Shown here: one piece after another, positions 51,865-60,734 of the stretch
Position numbering within the stretch: position 1 is the first letter of the stretch
Layout of the letters: the number at the start of each line of letters is the position of its first letter
DNA from: Staphylococcus taiwanensis
GTDB lineage: Bacteria > Bacillota > Bacilli > Staphylococcales > Staphylococcaceae
Length of the DNA stretch: 64,000 nucleotides
NCBI GenBank assembly: GCA_020544305.1
Contig: CP058667.1
Location: 62,001 to 126,000, forward strand
Direction of reading: 5' to 3'
Program-made: the position numbers and the translations under genes
The notes under the pieces: model-generated
Database searches by the model: none
What the model was told of the DNA's origin: nothing
What the model saw: the letters and a program-made list of their open reading frames with translations, nothing else

Positions 51865-53190
51865 TTATATTTTATTAGAAGAACGTTGCGTTAGCCATAA
51901 TATGACAGTACCGAGGAGCATGTACATAACAATTAACCACATCACGACATGATAATAGTTAACTAAGTTTACGATATGTGATGTGAAGAAAACGATTATT
52001 GATAGACCAATCGGTCCACCGAGTTGATGCATAGTGTTCGTCATACCGCTTGCTGCACCAGATAGTTTAGCATCTACGCCATAAATCCCTGCACTAGTAA
52101 GAGGTGCAAGTAACCAACCTTGTCCCAAACCAGTAAGAATCATTGGTAATCCTATGGCAAGCCAATATCCATGAAGCGGATTGAGTATTGCCGTTATAAT
52201 CATTCCTAGTGTTAATATGATTTGACCTAGCATAAGAACGCGTGTGTCGCCTAACTTTTCAGTTAAACGAGGTAAATAAAGTGCTGCTATAAAATTAACT
52301 ATAGTTAAAGGTAAGAAGGCCATACCCGCTTGTAATGGATTGAAATGATAAAGGTGTTGCATTATTTGTGGCAGAATAAACCAATAGGAAAGCATAGCCA
52401 TCATAAATATAAAGCGTCCGATATAAGCGCCTGTACGTACTTTATTTTGAAAAAGAGACATTGGCATTAGAGCAAATGTTAATTTCTTTTCAAGAATAAT
52501 AAAAACAATTAATAAGATTAAACCGATTATCACGGCAACTAATGATTTATTAGTCATACCATAAACGAGTGTCATTGTGGCAATAACTGAGAGAATGGCG
52601 CCAATATAATCGACTTTAATGCGATGAACGATGGTAGGTTTAATATACATAACAGTTAAGCTAATCAATATAATTGTAAATGGCACATTTATAAGAAAAC
52701 CAGAACGCCAACTAATTACACTAGTTAACCAACCACCAAGAAGTAAACCAATACTTGAACCTATTCCAGCAGTCGCACCATAGTAACTAATCGCTTTTGT
52801 ACGTGCTTTGCCTTCAAAATGGTCCATTAAAAGTGCTAATGATGTAGGTGCAATAATAGCAGATCCAATACCTTGAATTGCTCTAAAAGTAATAATCTGT
52901 GTGCTTGTTTGAGCAATGCCGATACTCAAGCTGGATAAACCGAAAATGAATAATCCAAATATGAATATACGTTTACGACCAAACAAGTCACCCAATCTAC
53001 CAGCTAGAAGTAAGAAACCGCCGAAAGTTATGGTATAAGCATTAGAGACCCATGATAATGAAGCGCTATTCATATTTAAATTTTGAGCGATTTTCACAGT
53101 ACTAGTAAATATAATTGAATTATCCATTAATATTAAAAAATAGCTAAATAAAATAATAAAGAGGATGATACGTTTTGTCTGTTTAGACAT
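51865..53190 (-). CDS. DHA2-family (EmrB/QacA) MFS drug transporter
   Basis: A 441-residue transporter with about 13-14 hydrophobic segments. The N-terminal FLILMDNSIIFTSTVKIAQNLN is the DHA2 motif D1-like start, followed by GGFLLLAGRLGDLFGRKRIFIFG (motif A) and GIGSAIIAPTSLALLMDHF (motif C-like). It exports cationic or lipophilic drugs by proton antiport. AAAGGAAG precedes the ATG. It is divergent from the merR gene at 53336, and its promoter has a 19-bp spacer with a MerR-type dyad, so MerR should activate it. Confidence 0.92.
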   Translation of the reverse strand: MSKQTKRIILFIILFSYFLILMDNSIIFTSTVKIAQNLNMNSASLSWVSNAYTITFGGFLLLAGRLGDLFGRKRIFIFGLFIFGLSSLSIGIAQTSTQIITFRAIQGIGSAIIAPTSLALLMDHFEGKARTKAISYYGATAGIGSSIGLLLGGWLTSVISWRSGFLINVPFTIILISLTVMYIKPTIVHRIKVDYIGAILSVIATMTLVYGMTNKSLVAVIIGLILLIVFIILEKKLTFALMPMSLFQNKVRTGAYIGRFIFMMAMLSYWFILPQIMQHLYHFNPLQAGMAFLPLTIVNFIAALYLPRLTEKLGDTRVLMLGQIILTLGMIITAILNPLHGYWLAIGLPMILTGLGQGWLLAPLTSAGIYGVDAKLSGAASGMTNTMHQLGGPIGLSIIVFFTSHIVNLVNYYHVVMWLIVMYMLLGTVILWLTQRSSNKI

Positions 53191-53220
53191 AAGGACACTT
53201 CCTTTAAATAGAATAAAGTT

Positions 53221-53307
53221 ATTTTATAGGGTGGAGTTAACTCCATAGCAAGCATTAATTTTAAAAATATTAAATTTTTAGCTATAAAGTTAACGCCATG
53301 GTATAAC
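53221..53307. promoter_or_regulatory. Divergent MerR-type promoters of the MFS and merR genes
   Basis: Minus strand: -35 TTGCTA (53246-53251) and -10 TAAAAT (53221-53226), spacer 19 bp, containing GGAGTTAACTCC. Plus strand: -35 TTTAGC (53277-53282) and -10 TATAAC (53302-53307), spacer 19 bp, containing AGTTAACGCC. The dyad core recurs at 11857. Confidence 0.8.
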
Positions 53308-53335
53308 TTAAGTAATAAAGAGGAGTGATAATGGA

Positions 53336-53767
53336 ATGAATACAAAAGAAGTAGTAGCACACATGGGTGTTTCACAAGATACGCTTAGATATTATGAAAA
53401 AGTGGGTGCCATTCCCCCAGTAGAACGTAATAAAAACGTGTATCGTGATTATAGAACGAATGATTTAAATTGGATTTATTTAGCTAAAAACTTGCGTCAA
53501 GCTGGCGTAACGATCGAATTATTAATTGAGTTTTGTAAATTAGGTCAGTTACCTTCAAATGAAGAAATTCAACAACGTCAAAAAGATTTGTTAAATATGC
53601 AATTAAGTGAGTTAGATGAGAAATTAGAAACAATTCATAAAGCACGTAACTTATTAAAGTATAAGATTGATAATTATGATAATCATTTAGCGAAGTTTAA
53701 CACGGGTGAAATTGACAATGATACTGTAGATAAACTTTGGGAAAAAGATTTAAAAATATATCAGTAA
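53336..53767 (+). CDS. MerR-family regulator (AdhR-like)
   Basis: A 143-residue MerR protein: MNTKEVVAHMGVSQDTLRYYEKVGAIPPVERNKNVYRDY is the winged HTH, and a long dimerisation helix follows at about residues 80-120. It has no cysteines or metal-binding loop, which suits AdhR-like sensing of aldehydes or binding of drugs rather than metals. AGGAGTG precedes the ATG. It is divergent from the DHA2 pump and, by operator similarity, may also control the aldo/keto reductase at 11908. It is 17 bp upstream of a hypothetical gene on the same strand. Confidence 0.93.
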   Translation: MNTKEVVAHMGVSQDTLRYYEKVGAIPPVERNKNVYRDYRTNDLNWIYLAKNLRQAGVTIELLIEFCKLGQLPSNEEIQQRQKDLLNMQLSELDEKLETIHKARNLLKYKIDNYDNHLAKFNTGEIDNDTVDKLWEKDLKIYQ

Positions 53768-53784
53768 ATAAGGAAGGTATTGTT

Positions 53785-54216
53785 ATGAAGAAAAATTTAA
53801 GTCACATTCAACCTCCAAGTCATTTCAGATATAAAGAAGGCCAAACAATCTTAAAACAAAGTTATGAATTTAATTGTGATAATCGTATTTATTTTAGTGA
53901 AACGGTATATCAAGATTTATATGATCATCCTTATCGTTTGTATGTAGATGTATTATCACCTATTGGGAAGTATGGTTTAGGTTTAGATTTTAATGAAGTA
54001 GATGCAATTTACAATGAATTTATTAAACCTAAAGTAGAGAATCAAGTTTTAAATGAAACGTTACCAAACATCAATACGACAGCGGAGAATATTGCGATGT
54101 GGATTTGGGATGAATTTGAAAAACATCTTCCAGAACAAAATCATATGTATGAATTACAATTATTTGAGACTGACCGCCATGGGGTAAGTCTAAATCAAAG
54201 TATCATGACGTCTTAA
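53785..54216 (+). CDS. Hypothetical protein downstream of merR
   Basis: A 143-residue soluble protein (MKKNLSHIQPPSHFRYKEGQ onward) without a recognised family. AAGGAAGG lies 6 nt before the ATG at 53785, and an earlier frame start inside the merR gene is not supported. The phrase GLGLDFNEVDAIYNEFIKPKVEN and the later QNHMYELQLFETDRHGVSLNQ may correspond to a 6-pyruvoyl-tetrahydropterin synthase-like (tunnelling) fold, but I would not insist. It is in the same transcript as merR, so it may be part of the same stress response. Confidence 0.75.
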   Translation: MKKNLSHIQPPSHFRYKEGQTILKQSYEFNCDNRIYFSETVYQDLYDHPYRLYVDVLSPIGKYGLGLDFNEVDAIYNEFIKPKVENQVLNETLPNINTTAENIAMWIWDEFEKHLPEQNHMYELQLFETDRHGVSLNQSIMTS

Positions 54217-54377
54217 AGCGTAATATTTTCCTCATAACATGGTTCATTAGTTTCAATCATTTAATTAAACGCTATTGATTGCTATTATTATAATTTAAAT
54301 ATTTTGAATAAAAATATAAAATTGGTATAATTATTATAGTAGCATTGCTACAATATTTAAATGATGGAGGAACATAT

Positions 54378-55394
54378 TTGGGGACCACATTTAGTCTTAT
54401 TACTTTTATTTTATTATTAGTCCTTACGGCATTTTTCGTAGCGACGGAATTTGCGATTGTTAAAGTGAGAGCAACCAGGATTGAGCAATTATCAAAAGCC
54501 GGTGAGAGTAAAGCTTTGGCGGCTAAGAAAGTAGTTAATCATTTAGATGAATATTTAGCTGCATGTCAGTTAGGTATTACGATTACTGCGTTGGGTATTG
54601 GGATGGTTGGAGAATCAACCTTTGAATTTATACTACATCCATTATTTAGTAGTATAGGTATTCCTGAAGCTTGGATACATCCATTTACTATCGTTGGTGC
54701 TTTTATAATTGCGACATTTTTACACGTTGTTGTAGGTGAGATGGCGCCGAAGACAATTGCTATTCAAAAGGCCGAAGCGATTACGTTACGCTTTGCTAAA
54801 CCGATTATCTTTTTCTATAGGATAATGTATCCATTTATTTGGATATTAAATGGTGCAGCACGTATTATATTGAAAATGTTCAATATGAAACCTGCGAAAG
54901 AAAGTGAAGTCTTCCACTCTGAAGAAGAATTGAAACAATTAATTTATGATAGCCATGAAGGTGGAGAAATTAATGAGAGTGAACTCCATCATATCAATCA
55001 AGCTTTCAAATTTGATAATTTAGTCGCAAAAGATGTAATGATTGAGCGACAACATGTCAAAACGCTCGATATAAGCACAAGTTTTCCAGAGGTCATGCAC
55101 AAGATTAAAACAAATGCTTATACAAGATATCCGGCTATAAAAAATAATGAAATTGTAGGATTTATTCATTCCAAATCATTGTTTAACGTGGAACAACCTA
55201 CATCATTGGAACGTTTTGTTAATCCGATGATTCAAACTAAGATGGAAACACCTTTGAAACATATATTAGAAGTCATGAAGAAGAAAAAAGTTCATATCGC
55301 TGCAGTGTATCATGCTTCAGATTTTCAAGGTATCATTACCTTAGAGAACATTCTTGAAGAAATTGTTGGCGATATTGAAGATGAGTATAATTAA
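54378..55394 (+). CDS. CNNM/CorC hemolysin-C-type transporter-like protein
   Basis: A 338-residue protein with a DUF21/CNNM membrane domain (four segments, residues 1-190; ATEFAIVKVRATRIEQL and ACQLGITITALGIGMVGE are signatures) followed by two CBS domains (about residues 210-330; MIERQHVKTLDIS, NILEEIVGDIEDEYN). Related proteins act in magnesium efflux or homeostasis (MpfA in staphylococci). The C-terminal CorC_HlyC domain of many members is missing or cut short. I start it at TTG 54378, 6 nt after GGAGGA; the TTG at 54345 precedes the site. Monocistronic. Confidence 0.88.
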   Translation: MGTTFSLITFILLLVLTAFFVATEFAIVKVRATRIEQLSKAGESKALAAKKVVNHLDEYLAACQLGITITALGIGMVGESTFEFILHPLFSSIGIPEAWIHPFTIVGAFIIATFLHVVVGEMAPKTIAIQKAEAITLRFAKPIIFFYRIMYPFIWILNGAARIILKMFNMKPAKESEVFHSEEELKQLIYDSHEGGEINESELHHINQAFKFDNLVAKDVMIERQHVKTLDISTSFPEVMHKIKTNAYTRYPAIKNNEIVGFIHSKSLFNVEQPTSLERFVNPMIQTKMETPLKHILEVMKKKKVHIAAVYHASDFQGIITLENILEEIVGDIEDEYN

Positions 55395-55432
55395 CATGCA
55401 TTTTGTCTTATATAATTATTAATATCATACAC

Positions 55433-55475
55433 GACCTCATTATCTAGAATTAGTCACTAGATAGTGAGGTCTATT
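55433..55475 (+). terminator. Terminator after the CorC-like gene
   Basis: Near-perfect arms GACCTCATTATCTAG (55433-55447) and CTAGATAGTGAGGTC (55457-55471) with a 9-nt loop; TATTTTG follows. Confidence 0.9.
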
Positions 55476-55528
55476 TTGTTACTTTTCAAAAAATAAATAA
55501 AACTTAATCTTTGACTTATGAATTAACT

Positions 55529-55547
55529 TGTAACTATAATAGTTACA
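55529..55547 (+). promoter_or_regulatory. Rrf2 operator overlapping its own promoter
   Basis: A perfect 19-bp palindrome TGTAACTATAATAGTTACA covers the -10 TATAAT (55535-55540); a -35 TTGACT lies at 55511-55516. The architecture TGTAAC-N7-GTTACA is repeated at 56013. Confidence 0.9.
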
Positions 55548-55560
55548 TGAGGTGATTGGT

Positions 55561-55989
55561 TTGAAAATTAGCAGTCGATTTACTGTAGCTGTACATATAT
55601 TATCGCTAGTCAAAATAGAAGGTAATCAAACGCTGACTTCAGGATATATTGCGAGTAGCGTGAATACCAATTCAGTAGTTATCAGAAGATTAATTAGTAA
55701 ACTAAAACAGGCACATTTGATAGAAACGCATCAAGGTAGCGGTGGTATTCAATTATTGAAGCCTCTGACTGATATTACATTATTAGATGTCTATAAAGCA
55801 GTTGAGGTAGTTGATGAGGGAGAACTCTTCCAAATACATGAGGATACAAATATCAATTGTGTTGTGGGCGCAAATATCCAAAGTGTGCTGGAGATGATTC
55901 TATTACGTGCACAAGATGCTATGGAAACAGTATTACAGAATGTCACTATGGATGACATCGTTTCAGGTATCTTGCAACAAAGCGGATAA
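55561..55989 (+). CDS. Rrf2-family regulator (YwnA-like)
   Basis: A 142-residue Rrf2-type winged-helix protein: KISSRFTVAVHILSLV, SGYIASSVNTNSVVIRRLISKLKQAHLIETHQGSGGIQL. A single Cys is in NCVVGANI, at about residue 98, the position of the lone redox cysteine in YwnA-like/HypR-type regulators, rather than the CX5-CX5-type Fe-S cluster set, so thiol-based sensing is plausible. The start is TTG 55561 with GAGGTGAT upstream. It autoregulates from the palindrome at 55529 and probably controls the next gene. Confidence 0.9.
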   Translation: MKISSRFTVAVHILSLVKIEGNQTLTSGYIASSVNTNSVVIRRLISKLKQAHLIETHQGSGGIQLLKPLTDITLLDVYKAVEVVDEGELFQIHEDTNINCVVGANIQSVLEMILLRAQDAMETVLQNVTMDDIVSGILQQSG

Positions 55990-56010
55990 TGAAGCATCCG
56001 TTATATCCTA

Positions 56011-56033
56011 CATGTAACTGAATTTGTTACATG
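56011..56033 (+). promoter_or_regulatory. Second Rrf2-type operator upstream of the NmrA-like gene
   Basis: CATGTAAC (56011-56018) and GTTACATG (56026-56033) around a 7-nt centre, so TGTAAC-N7-GTTACA as at 55529. A weaker dyad GTAATATATGCGTTAC follows at about 56040. Confidence 0.85.
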
Positions 56034-56132
56034 TTAAACGTAATATATGCGTTACAAATGGAATCAACGCTACTTTTCAAATTGAACCACAAATGAACTC
56101 TCTGAAAAGATAAACAAATGGAGGAAATAATA

Positions 56133-56771
56133 ATGAAAATAGGTATTATTGGGGCAACTGGTAAAGTAGGAACTAAAGTATTACAAGAAGCAACACGTCG
56201 TGGTCATGAAGTGACTGCCATCGTCAGAAACGCTGCTAAATTAAATCAGTCGGATGTCAAAGTGATTGAAAAAGATATTTTTAATTTAACAACAGATGAT
56301 ATTAAAGATCTTGATGTCGTTGTTAATGCGTTCAGTGCACCACTTGGTGAAGAAGAAGCCCACGTTGAAGCTGGACGTGCGTTAATTGCGTTATTAAAAG
56401 ATGTAGATACTAGAGCGATTATTGTTGGTGGTGCGGGTAGTCTATTCGTAGATGAAGCACAAACAACACGTGTTGTTGATACACCTGATTTCCCAGATGT
56501 TGTTAAACCAACAGCTAAAGGTCAAGGACGCAATCTTCAAGACCTTAAAGATGCAGAAGGTATTACTTGGACATTTGTCAGTCCATCTGCAGAATTTGAT
56601 GCGGAAGGTAAACGCACAGGTTCATATACATCAGGTAAAGATCAGTTATTAGTTAATAGTCAAGGTAATAGTTACATTAGCTATGCAGATTATGCGATTG
56701 CGATTGTAGACGAAGCTGAAAATGCAGCCCACATTAATGAACGTTTCACAGTAGTTGGCGAACAAGCATAA
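56133..56771 (+). CDS. NAD(P)-dependent NmrA/YwnB-like oxidoreductase
   Basis: A 212-residue atypical SDR beginning MKIGIIGATGKVGTKVLQEA (GxxGxxG), with ATRRGHEVTAIVRNAAKL and WTFVSPSAEFDAEGKRTG typical of NmrA-like YwnB proteins. It lacks an obvious catalytic Tyr-Lys pair and may sense or reduce quinones or other NAD(P)-linked substrates. The ATG at 56133 is chosen because GGAGGA lies upstream; an ATG five codons earlier overlaps it. An Rrf2-type operator upstream and an rrf2 gene 143 bp away, as in the B. subtilis ywnA-ywnB pair, indicate regulation by that protein. Confidence 0.93.
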   Translation: MKIGIIGATGKVGTKVLQEATRRGHEVTAIVRNAAKLNQSDVKVIEKDIFNLTTDDIKDLDVVVNAFSAPLGEEEAHVEAGRALIALLKDVDTRAIIVGGAGSLFVDEAQTTRVVDTPDFPDVVKPTAKGQGRNLQDLKDAEGITWTFVSPSAEFDAEGKRTGSYTSGKDQLLVNSQGNSYISYADYAIAIVDEAENAAHINERFTVVGEQA

Positions 56772-56793
56772 TAGATATGTGATAGTAGGGAAC

Positions 56794-56832
56794 GGGAGCG
56801 AGACAATGAATGTTTGTCTTAGCTCCCTTTTT
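56794..56832. terminator. Terminator after the NmrA-like gene
   Basis: GGGAGC.GAGACA and TGTCTTAGCTCCC form a stem with a mismatch, followed by T5. Confidence 0.8.
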
Positions 56833-56915
56833 GTATGCTTTTTAAACTAAACGCGTTTCGCATTTACTATTAGTATGGTCAACACCACGTTCATTGTTTT
56901 TAAACTAGAACACAG

Positions 56916-57839
56916 TTATGAAGTCGTATTACCTCCAGACTTTGCCATTTGAATAAATGTCTTTGCTGCTTTAGATAATCGCTTTTTATGATTTTCTTTA
57001 TATGCTAATACAACTTGATTGTAATACTGATGTGGATTAAGTTGGACAAATTCCCCATTAAAACGATCTGAAGTCATATCTTTCACACTTTTTGGTACGA
57101 AGGTAATGGCTATGCCTTCATTAACAAGGCGGAGTGCATTTTCCACACTTACTGTTTCCATCATGACATCAGGCGTAACATCATAATCTTTTAAGATTTG
57201 ATTAGATAATTGACGTAATGTCATCTCAGGTTTCAGTAAGATAAACTTTTCATTATTTAATGATTGAAAAGGGAACGCACCATCGTTAGCATGCGCTTTC
57301 GCTTCATCAAGTAAGGAATGACCTGGTGGTAATGCTAGGTAAATACTTTCAGTGTATAAAATTTCATAAGATAAATCCTCGGTATATAACGGCAAAATCG
57401 TAACGCCAATATCCACTTGTTGATCAGATACAATTTGTTCGATTCTGTGAGCCACTTCTTCCACTAATTCAATTTCTACGCCTGGGTAATTCTGAATGAA
57501 TTTTGGCAATATATTATATAACGTATGTGTAGCTAAAATTGGATTTACGCCTATACGGATACGTCCCTTTTTCAAATTAGAAATCGTCTGCAACTCTTCG
57601 CGCATTTGATTATCAATATTCTCCATTTCATGTAAATATTCGAGGAAACGTTCAGCTGAATAAGTTAGTTCTAACGGGTTACTGTCACGGTTAATTAAAG
57701 TGACGCCTAAATCATTCTCCATTTCTTTAATATAGCGACTCAAGTAAGGTTGAGAAATATAAAGATGTTTCGCCGCATGCGAAATACTACCATACCGTTG
57801 AACGGCTTCTAGATATTGTATGTCATTTTTATGTGTCAT
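56916..57839 (-). CDS. LysR-family transcriptional regulator
   Basis: A 307-residue LysR regulator: N-terminal HTH YLEAVQRYGSISHAAKHLYISQPYLSRYIKEMENDLGVTLINRD, then an effector-binding domain (RIRIGVNPILATHTL onward). AAGGAGC precedes the ATG. It is divergent from the gntP-like gene with 178 bp between, containing a LysR-type dyad, so it probably activates the 58018-61493 set. The inducer could be a hydroxy acid such as 3-hydroxybutyrate or gluconate; this is inferred from the target genes. Confidence 0.93.
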   Translation of the reverse strand: MTHKNDIQYLEAVQRYGSISHAAKHLYISQPYLSRYIKEMENDLGVTLINRDSNPLELTYSAERFLEYLHEMENIDNQMREELQTISNLKKGRIRIGVNPILATHTLYNILPKFIQNYPGVEIELVEEVAHRIEQIVSDQQVDIGVTILPLYTEDLSYEILYTESIYLALPPGHSLLDEAKAHANDGAFPFQSLNNEKFILLKPEMTLRQLSNQILKDYDVTPDVMMETVSVENALRLVNEGIAITFVPKSVKDMTSDRFNGEFVQLNPHQYYNQVVLAYKENHKKRLSKAAKTFIQMAKSGGNTTS

Positions 57840-57872
57840 GCGTGAAGCTCCTTTCTTTATTAAAAATAGCGC

Positions 57873-57890
57873 TATAACCTTTTAGTTATA
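57873..57890. promoter_or_regulatory. LysR-type binding site
   Basis: TATAACCTTTTAGTTATA, an inverted repeat with 6-bp arms (TATAAC, GTTATA) and a T-N11-A core, in the spacer between the divergent lysR and gntP-like genes, 34 bp from the lysR start. Confidence 0.65.
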
Positions 57891-58017
57891 CATTTGATAG
57901 TTAAATACGTCTTTTACATTCATTCCCCAAGGTTAGATAATAGAGTTAGACATAAAACAGACACATTTTCCAGAATGCGTAATGTTATTACAGAAGTATA
58001 GGGGTGACGTTATCGAT

Positions 58018-59328
58018 ATGATCGGAACGATAGGGATTATATTAGCAATTATTTTCATTATATATATGTCCGTCAAAAACTATTCCATTTTAGTTATAGG
58101 TCCTGTGGCCTCTATTATAGTCATCTTGACTAATAAATTACCATTTTTCGACTCGCTCATCGGTACGAAAGCGTCCTATATGACTGGCTTAACAGATTTC
58201 ATTGTTAGCTTCTTCGGCGTTTTTATACTTGGTGCTTTATTAGCGAAATTTATGGATGAAAGTGGTGCCGCACAATCTATCGCTGAAAAGATAGTTTCTA
58301 AGACGGGAACAAATAGTCCATACGCAATATTAATTGCTATTTTTATTATTACAGCTATTTTAACGTATGGCGGTATTAGTTTATACGTTGTTGTCTTTGT
58401 ATTAATTCCATTAGCGAAACCATTATTCAAACAAATGGATCTTGCTTGGAACTTAATCGGTATTCCAGTTATGCTTGGTTTGGGTACTTTTACAATGACC
58501 ATGTTGCCTGGTACACCTTCTGTACAGAACGTTGTACCAACTAAATATTTAGGCACATCACTTACTTCAGCCCCTTTACTAGGCATTGTCGGAACAATCG
58601 TCGCTATTGCCTTTGGACTTTGGTATATGAAACATGCATTGAATAAAAGTATCGCAAAAGGCGAATCATTTGCCGATTACGATATTGAAGATCACAACAT
58701 GACATCAAAAGAGAAAACACCAAACTTTATCGTAAGTATTTTACCGATTGTGGTACTTATCATCATGAATATTATAGGTAGTGCAATGGGTATTGAAAAC
58801 ATAATACTGATTAGTTTAACAACGTCAGTTATTTTATCAGCATTGCTCTTTTACAACTATATTCCAGTTAAAAAAGCAGTGCTTAATGAAGGGGCAGCGA
58901 ATTCGTTAATGCCAATGTTCCTTACAGGCTCAGCTATTGCTTTTGGAACAGTCATTACATTAGCCCCTGGATTCGAAACAATTCGTAAATTGATATTAGA
59001 TATTCCTGGTAGCCCACTTATCAGCTTAGCCGTAGCATCAGCATTATTTGGTGTGATTACAGGTTCAGCTTCAGGTTCACTCGGAATCGTCTTACAAGCA
59101 TTCGGTAAACATTATGTTGATATGGGCATTGACCCGGAAGTCATTCACAGGGTGGCAACCATGTCATCATCTATTTTCACCGTTATGCCACACACAGGCT
59201 TTGTATTAACGTTCTTTGCACTTACAGGATTAACACATAAGAATGGTTTCAAATATTTATTTATTACAAACACTGGTGCCAACCTTTTAGCACTTATAGT
59301 CGTACTATTAGGCGTTATTATTTTTTAG
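58018..59328 (+). CDS. GntP-family permease
   Basis: A 436-residue transporter with about 12 hydrophobic segments and conserved GntP-family motifs: FFGVFILGALLAKFMDESGAAQSIAEKIV and MLPGTPSVQNVVPTKYLGTS (near residue 163), and SASGSLGIVLQAFG near the end. Substrates in the family include gluconate, fructuronate, 3-hydroxybutyrate and other organic acids. The start is the ATG at 58018, 8 nt after GGGGTGAC; a frame start 12 codons earlier is unsupported. The adjacent 3-hydroxybutyrate dehydrogenase-like SDR suggests hydroxybutyrate uptake. Confidence 0.92.
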   Translation: MIGTIGIILAIIFIIYMSVKNYSILVIGPVASIIVILTNKLPFFDSLIGTKASYMTGLTDFIVSFFGVFILGALLAKFMDESGAAQSIAEKIVSKTGTNSPYAILIAIFIITAILTYGGISLYVVVFVLIPLAKPLFKQMDLAWNLIGIPVMLGLGTFTMTMLPGTPSVQNVVPTKYLGTSLTSAPLLGIVGTIVAIAFGLWYMKHALNKSIAKGESFADYDIEDHNMTSKEKTPNFIVSILPIVVLIIMNIIGSAMGIENIILISLTTSVILSALLFYNYIPVKKAVLNEGAANSLMPMFLTGSAIAFGTVITLAPGFETIRKLILDIPGSPLISLAVASALFGVITGSASGSLGIVLQAFGKHYVDMGIDPEVIHRVATMSSSIFTVMPHTGFVLTFFALTGLTHKNGFKYLFITNTGANLLALIVVLLGVIIF

Positions 59329-59367
59329 GAAAATGCAGCACCAAACAATTATAGGAGGTAATCAATT

Positions 59368-60123
59368 ATGACAAGAAATGTAATCGTAACAGGCTCAGCA
59401 CAAGGTATAGGATATGCAATCGCACAAGCATTCGATAAAGAACAAGATCGTGTATTTATCTTCGATATGAATCAAGAAGCGGCTGATAAAGCGGCAAGCA
59501 CATTAAACAATGGTGTGGCTTATCAAGTTGATGTAACAAATGAAGACGAAGTTTCAAAAGCGATTGAAGATGTAAATCATAAATACGGTGCAGTTGACGT
59601 ATTAGTGAATAATGCGGGTATTCAACACATCGATAAAATTGAAGATTTCCCATTAGATCAATGGAATAAAGTGATTGGCGTTATTCAAACTGGTACGTTC
59701 TTGATGACGAAACATGTTATTCCATCAATGAAACAACAACAAAGTGGCCGTATTATTACAATTTCATCTGCACATGGTGAAATGGCAGACCCATTTAAAT
59801 CTGCTTATGTTGCTTCTAAATTCGCACAAATCGGTTTCACTAAAACAGTTGCACTTGAAACAGTTAAAGATGGTATTACAGCGAACGCAGTATTACCAGG
59901 ACCTGTTCGTACAGCATTAATTGAGAACCAACTTGCACACCTTGCAAAACAAGATGGCTCAACTGAACAAGAAGCAATGGAAAAATATATTACAGGTAAA
60001 ATGCCAATGAACCGTTTATTAGAACCATCTGAAATCGCAGCAACTTGTGTATTCTTAGCATCTGATGGTGCAACAGCGATTACTGGTGAAACAATTAGTG
60101 TTTCTGGCGGTTCAAACGCATAA
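59368..60123 (+). CDS. Short-chain dehydrogenase, 3-hydroxybutyrate dehydrogenase-like
   Basis: A 251-residue classical SDR: NAD motif GSAQGIGYAIAQ at residues 8-19, NNAGIQHI, catalytic Ser in TISSAHG near 138, and Tyr-x3-Lys in SAYVASKFA near 151. The motif GIQHIDKIEDFP and the C-terminal PMNRLLEPSEIAATCVFLAS agree with D-3-hydroxybutyrate dehydrogenases, which oxidise 3-hydroxybutyrate to acetoacetate. AGGAGG lies 9 nt upstream of the ATG. It is 39 bp downstream of the gntP-like permease, in one operon. It could alternatively be an acetoin/diacetyl reductase. Confidence 0.9.
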   Translation: MTRNVIVTGSAQGIGYAIAQAFDKEQDRVFIFDMNQEAADKAASTLNNGVAYQVDVTNEDEVSKAIEDVNHKYGAVDVLVNNAGIQHIDKIEDFPLDQWNKVIGVIQTGTFLMTKHVIPSMKQQQSGRIITISSAHGEMADPFKSAYVASKFAQIGFTKTVALETVKDGITANAVLPGPVRTALIENQLAHLAKQDGSTEQEAMEKYITGKMPMNRLLEPSEIAATCVFLASDGATAITGETISVSGGSNA

Positions 60124-60163
60124 TTTATAAATCAATTAAAAATTAAGAAAGGATGTATTCAGA

Positions 60164-60586
60164 ATGGCAGAACTTAAAGAACAATTAATTGGAACTTGGA
60201 AATTAGTGAGATATCAAGATGAAGATAAAGATGGTAACATCTTCTTCCCACTAGGTAAAGATGCAACAGGATTCATTATGTATAATCCAGATGGTTATAT
60301 GTCAGCACAATTAATGCAACAAGGACGTCAAGCATATGAATCAGGAGACTTACACACAGGTACTAAAGATGAAATGGCTGAAGCAGCACATGGTTACGTT
60401 GCATACGCTGGTCGTTTCGAATTAGACGAAGAGAATTCAACAGTGTATCACACTATGGAAGTAAGTATGAATCCAACTTGGTTAGGCGATACACAACCTC
60501 GTGTTTTTGAATTAGAAGGCGACACACTTAGTATTGTGAACGGTAACGTGCCTAACCAAAAATTAGTATGGCAACGTGTGAAATAA
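60164..60586 (+). CDS. Lipocalin-like domain protein
   Basis: A 140-residue soluble protein of the Lipocalin_5 type: LIGTWKLVRYQDEDKDGNIFFPLGKDATGFIMYNPDGYMSAQL is the family start (GTWxL and PxGxxxxGxxxYxxxGxMSxQ), and the end NQKLVWQRVK closes the barrel. AAAGGATG precedes the ATG. Family members bind small hydrophobic ligands; many sit beside SDR genes. Here it follows the 3-hydroxybutyrate dehydrogenase-like gene by 40 bp, in the LysR-controlled set. Use of CGT and GAA codons is high, suggesting good expression. Confidence 0.9.
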   Translation: MAELKEQLIGTWKLVRYQDEDKDGNIFFPLGKDATGFIMYNPDGYMSAQLMQQGRQAYESGDLHTGTKDEMAEAAHGYVAYAGRFELDEENSTVYHTMEVSMNPTWLGDTQPRVFELEGDTLSIVNGNVPNQKLVWQRVK

Positions 60587-60734
60587 GATAAATTTTTCAC
60601 AAAATGATTAAAAAATGCACTTTAGAGGTAGAGCGTTATGAAAGTCATATTAACGAATAAATGTTAGGTAAGGCTTTCAAATGGGATAAATTGCACATAG
60701 CACACGAAGAAAAATTCAAAGGGAGATGTCTAGT

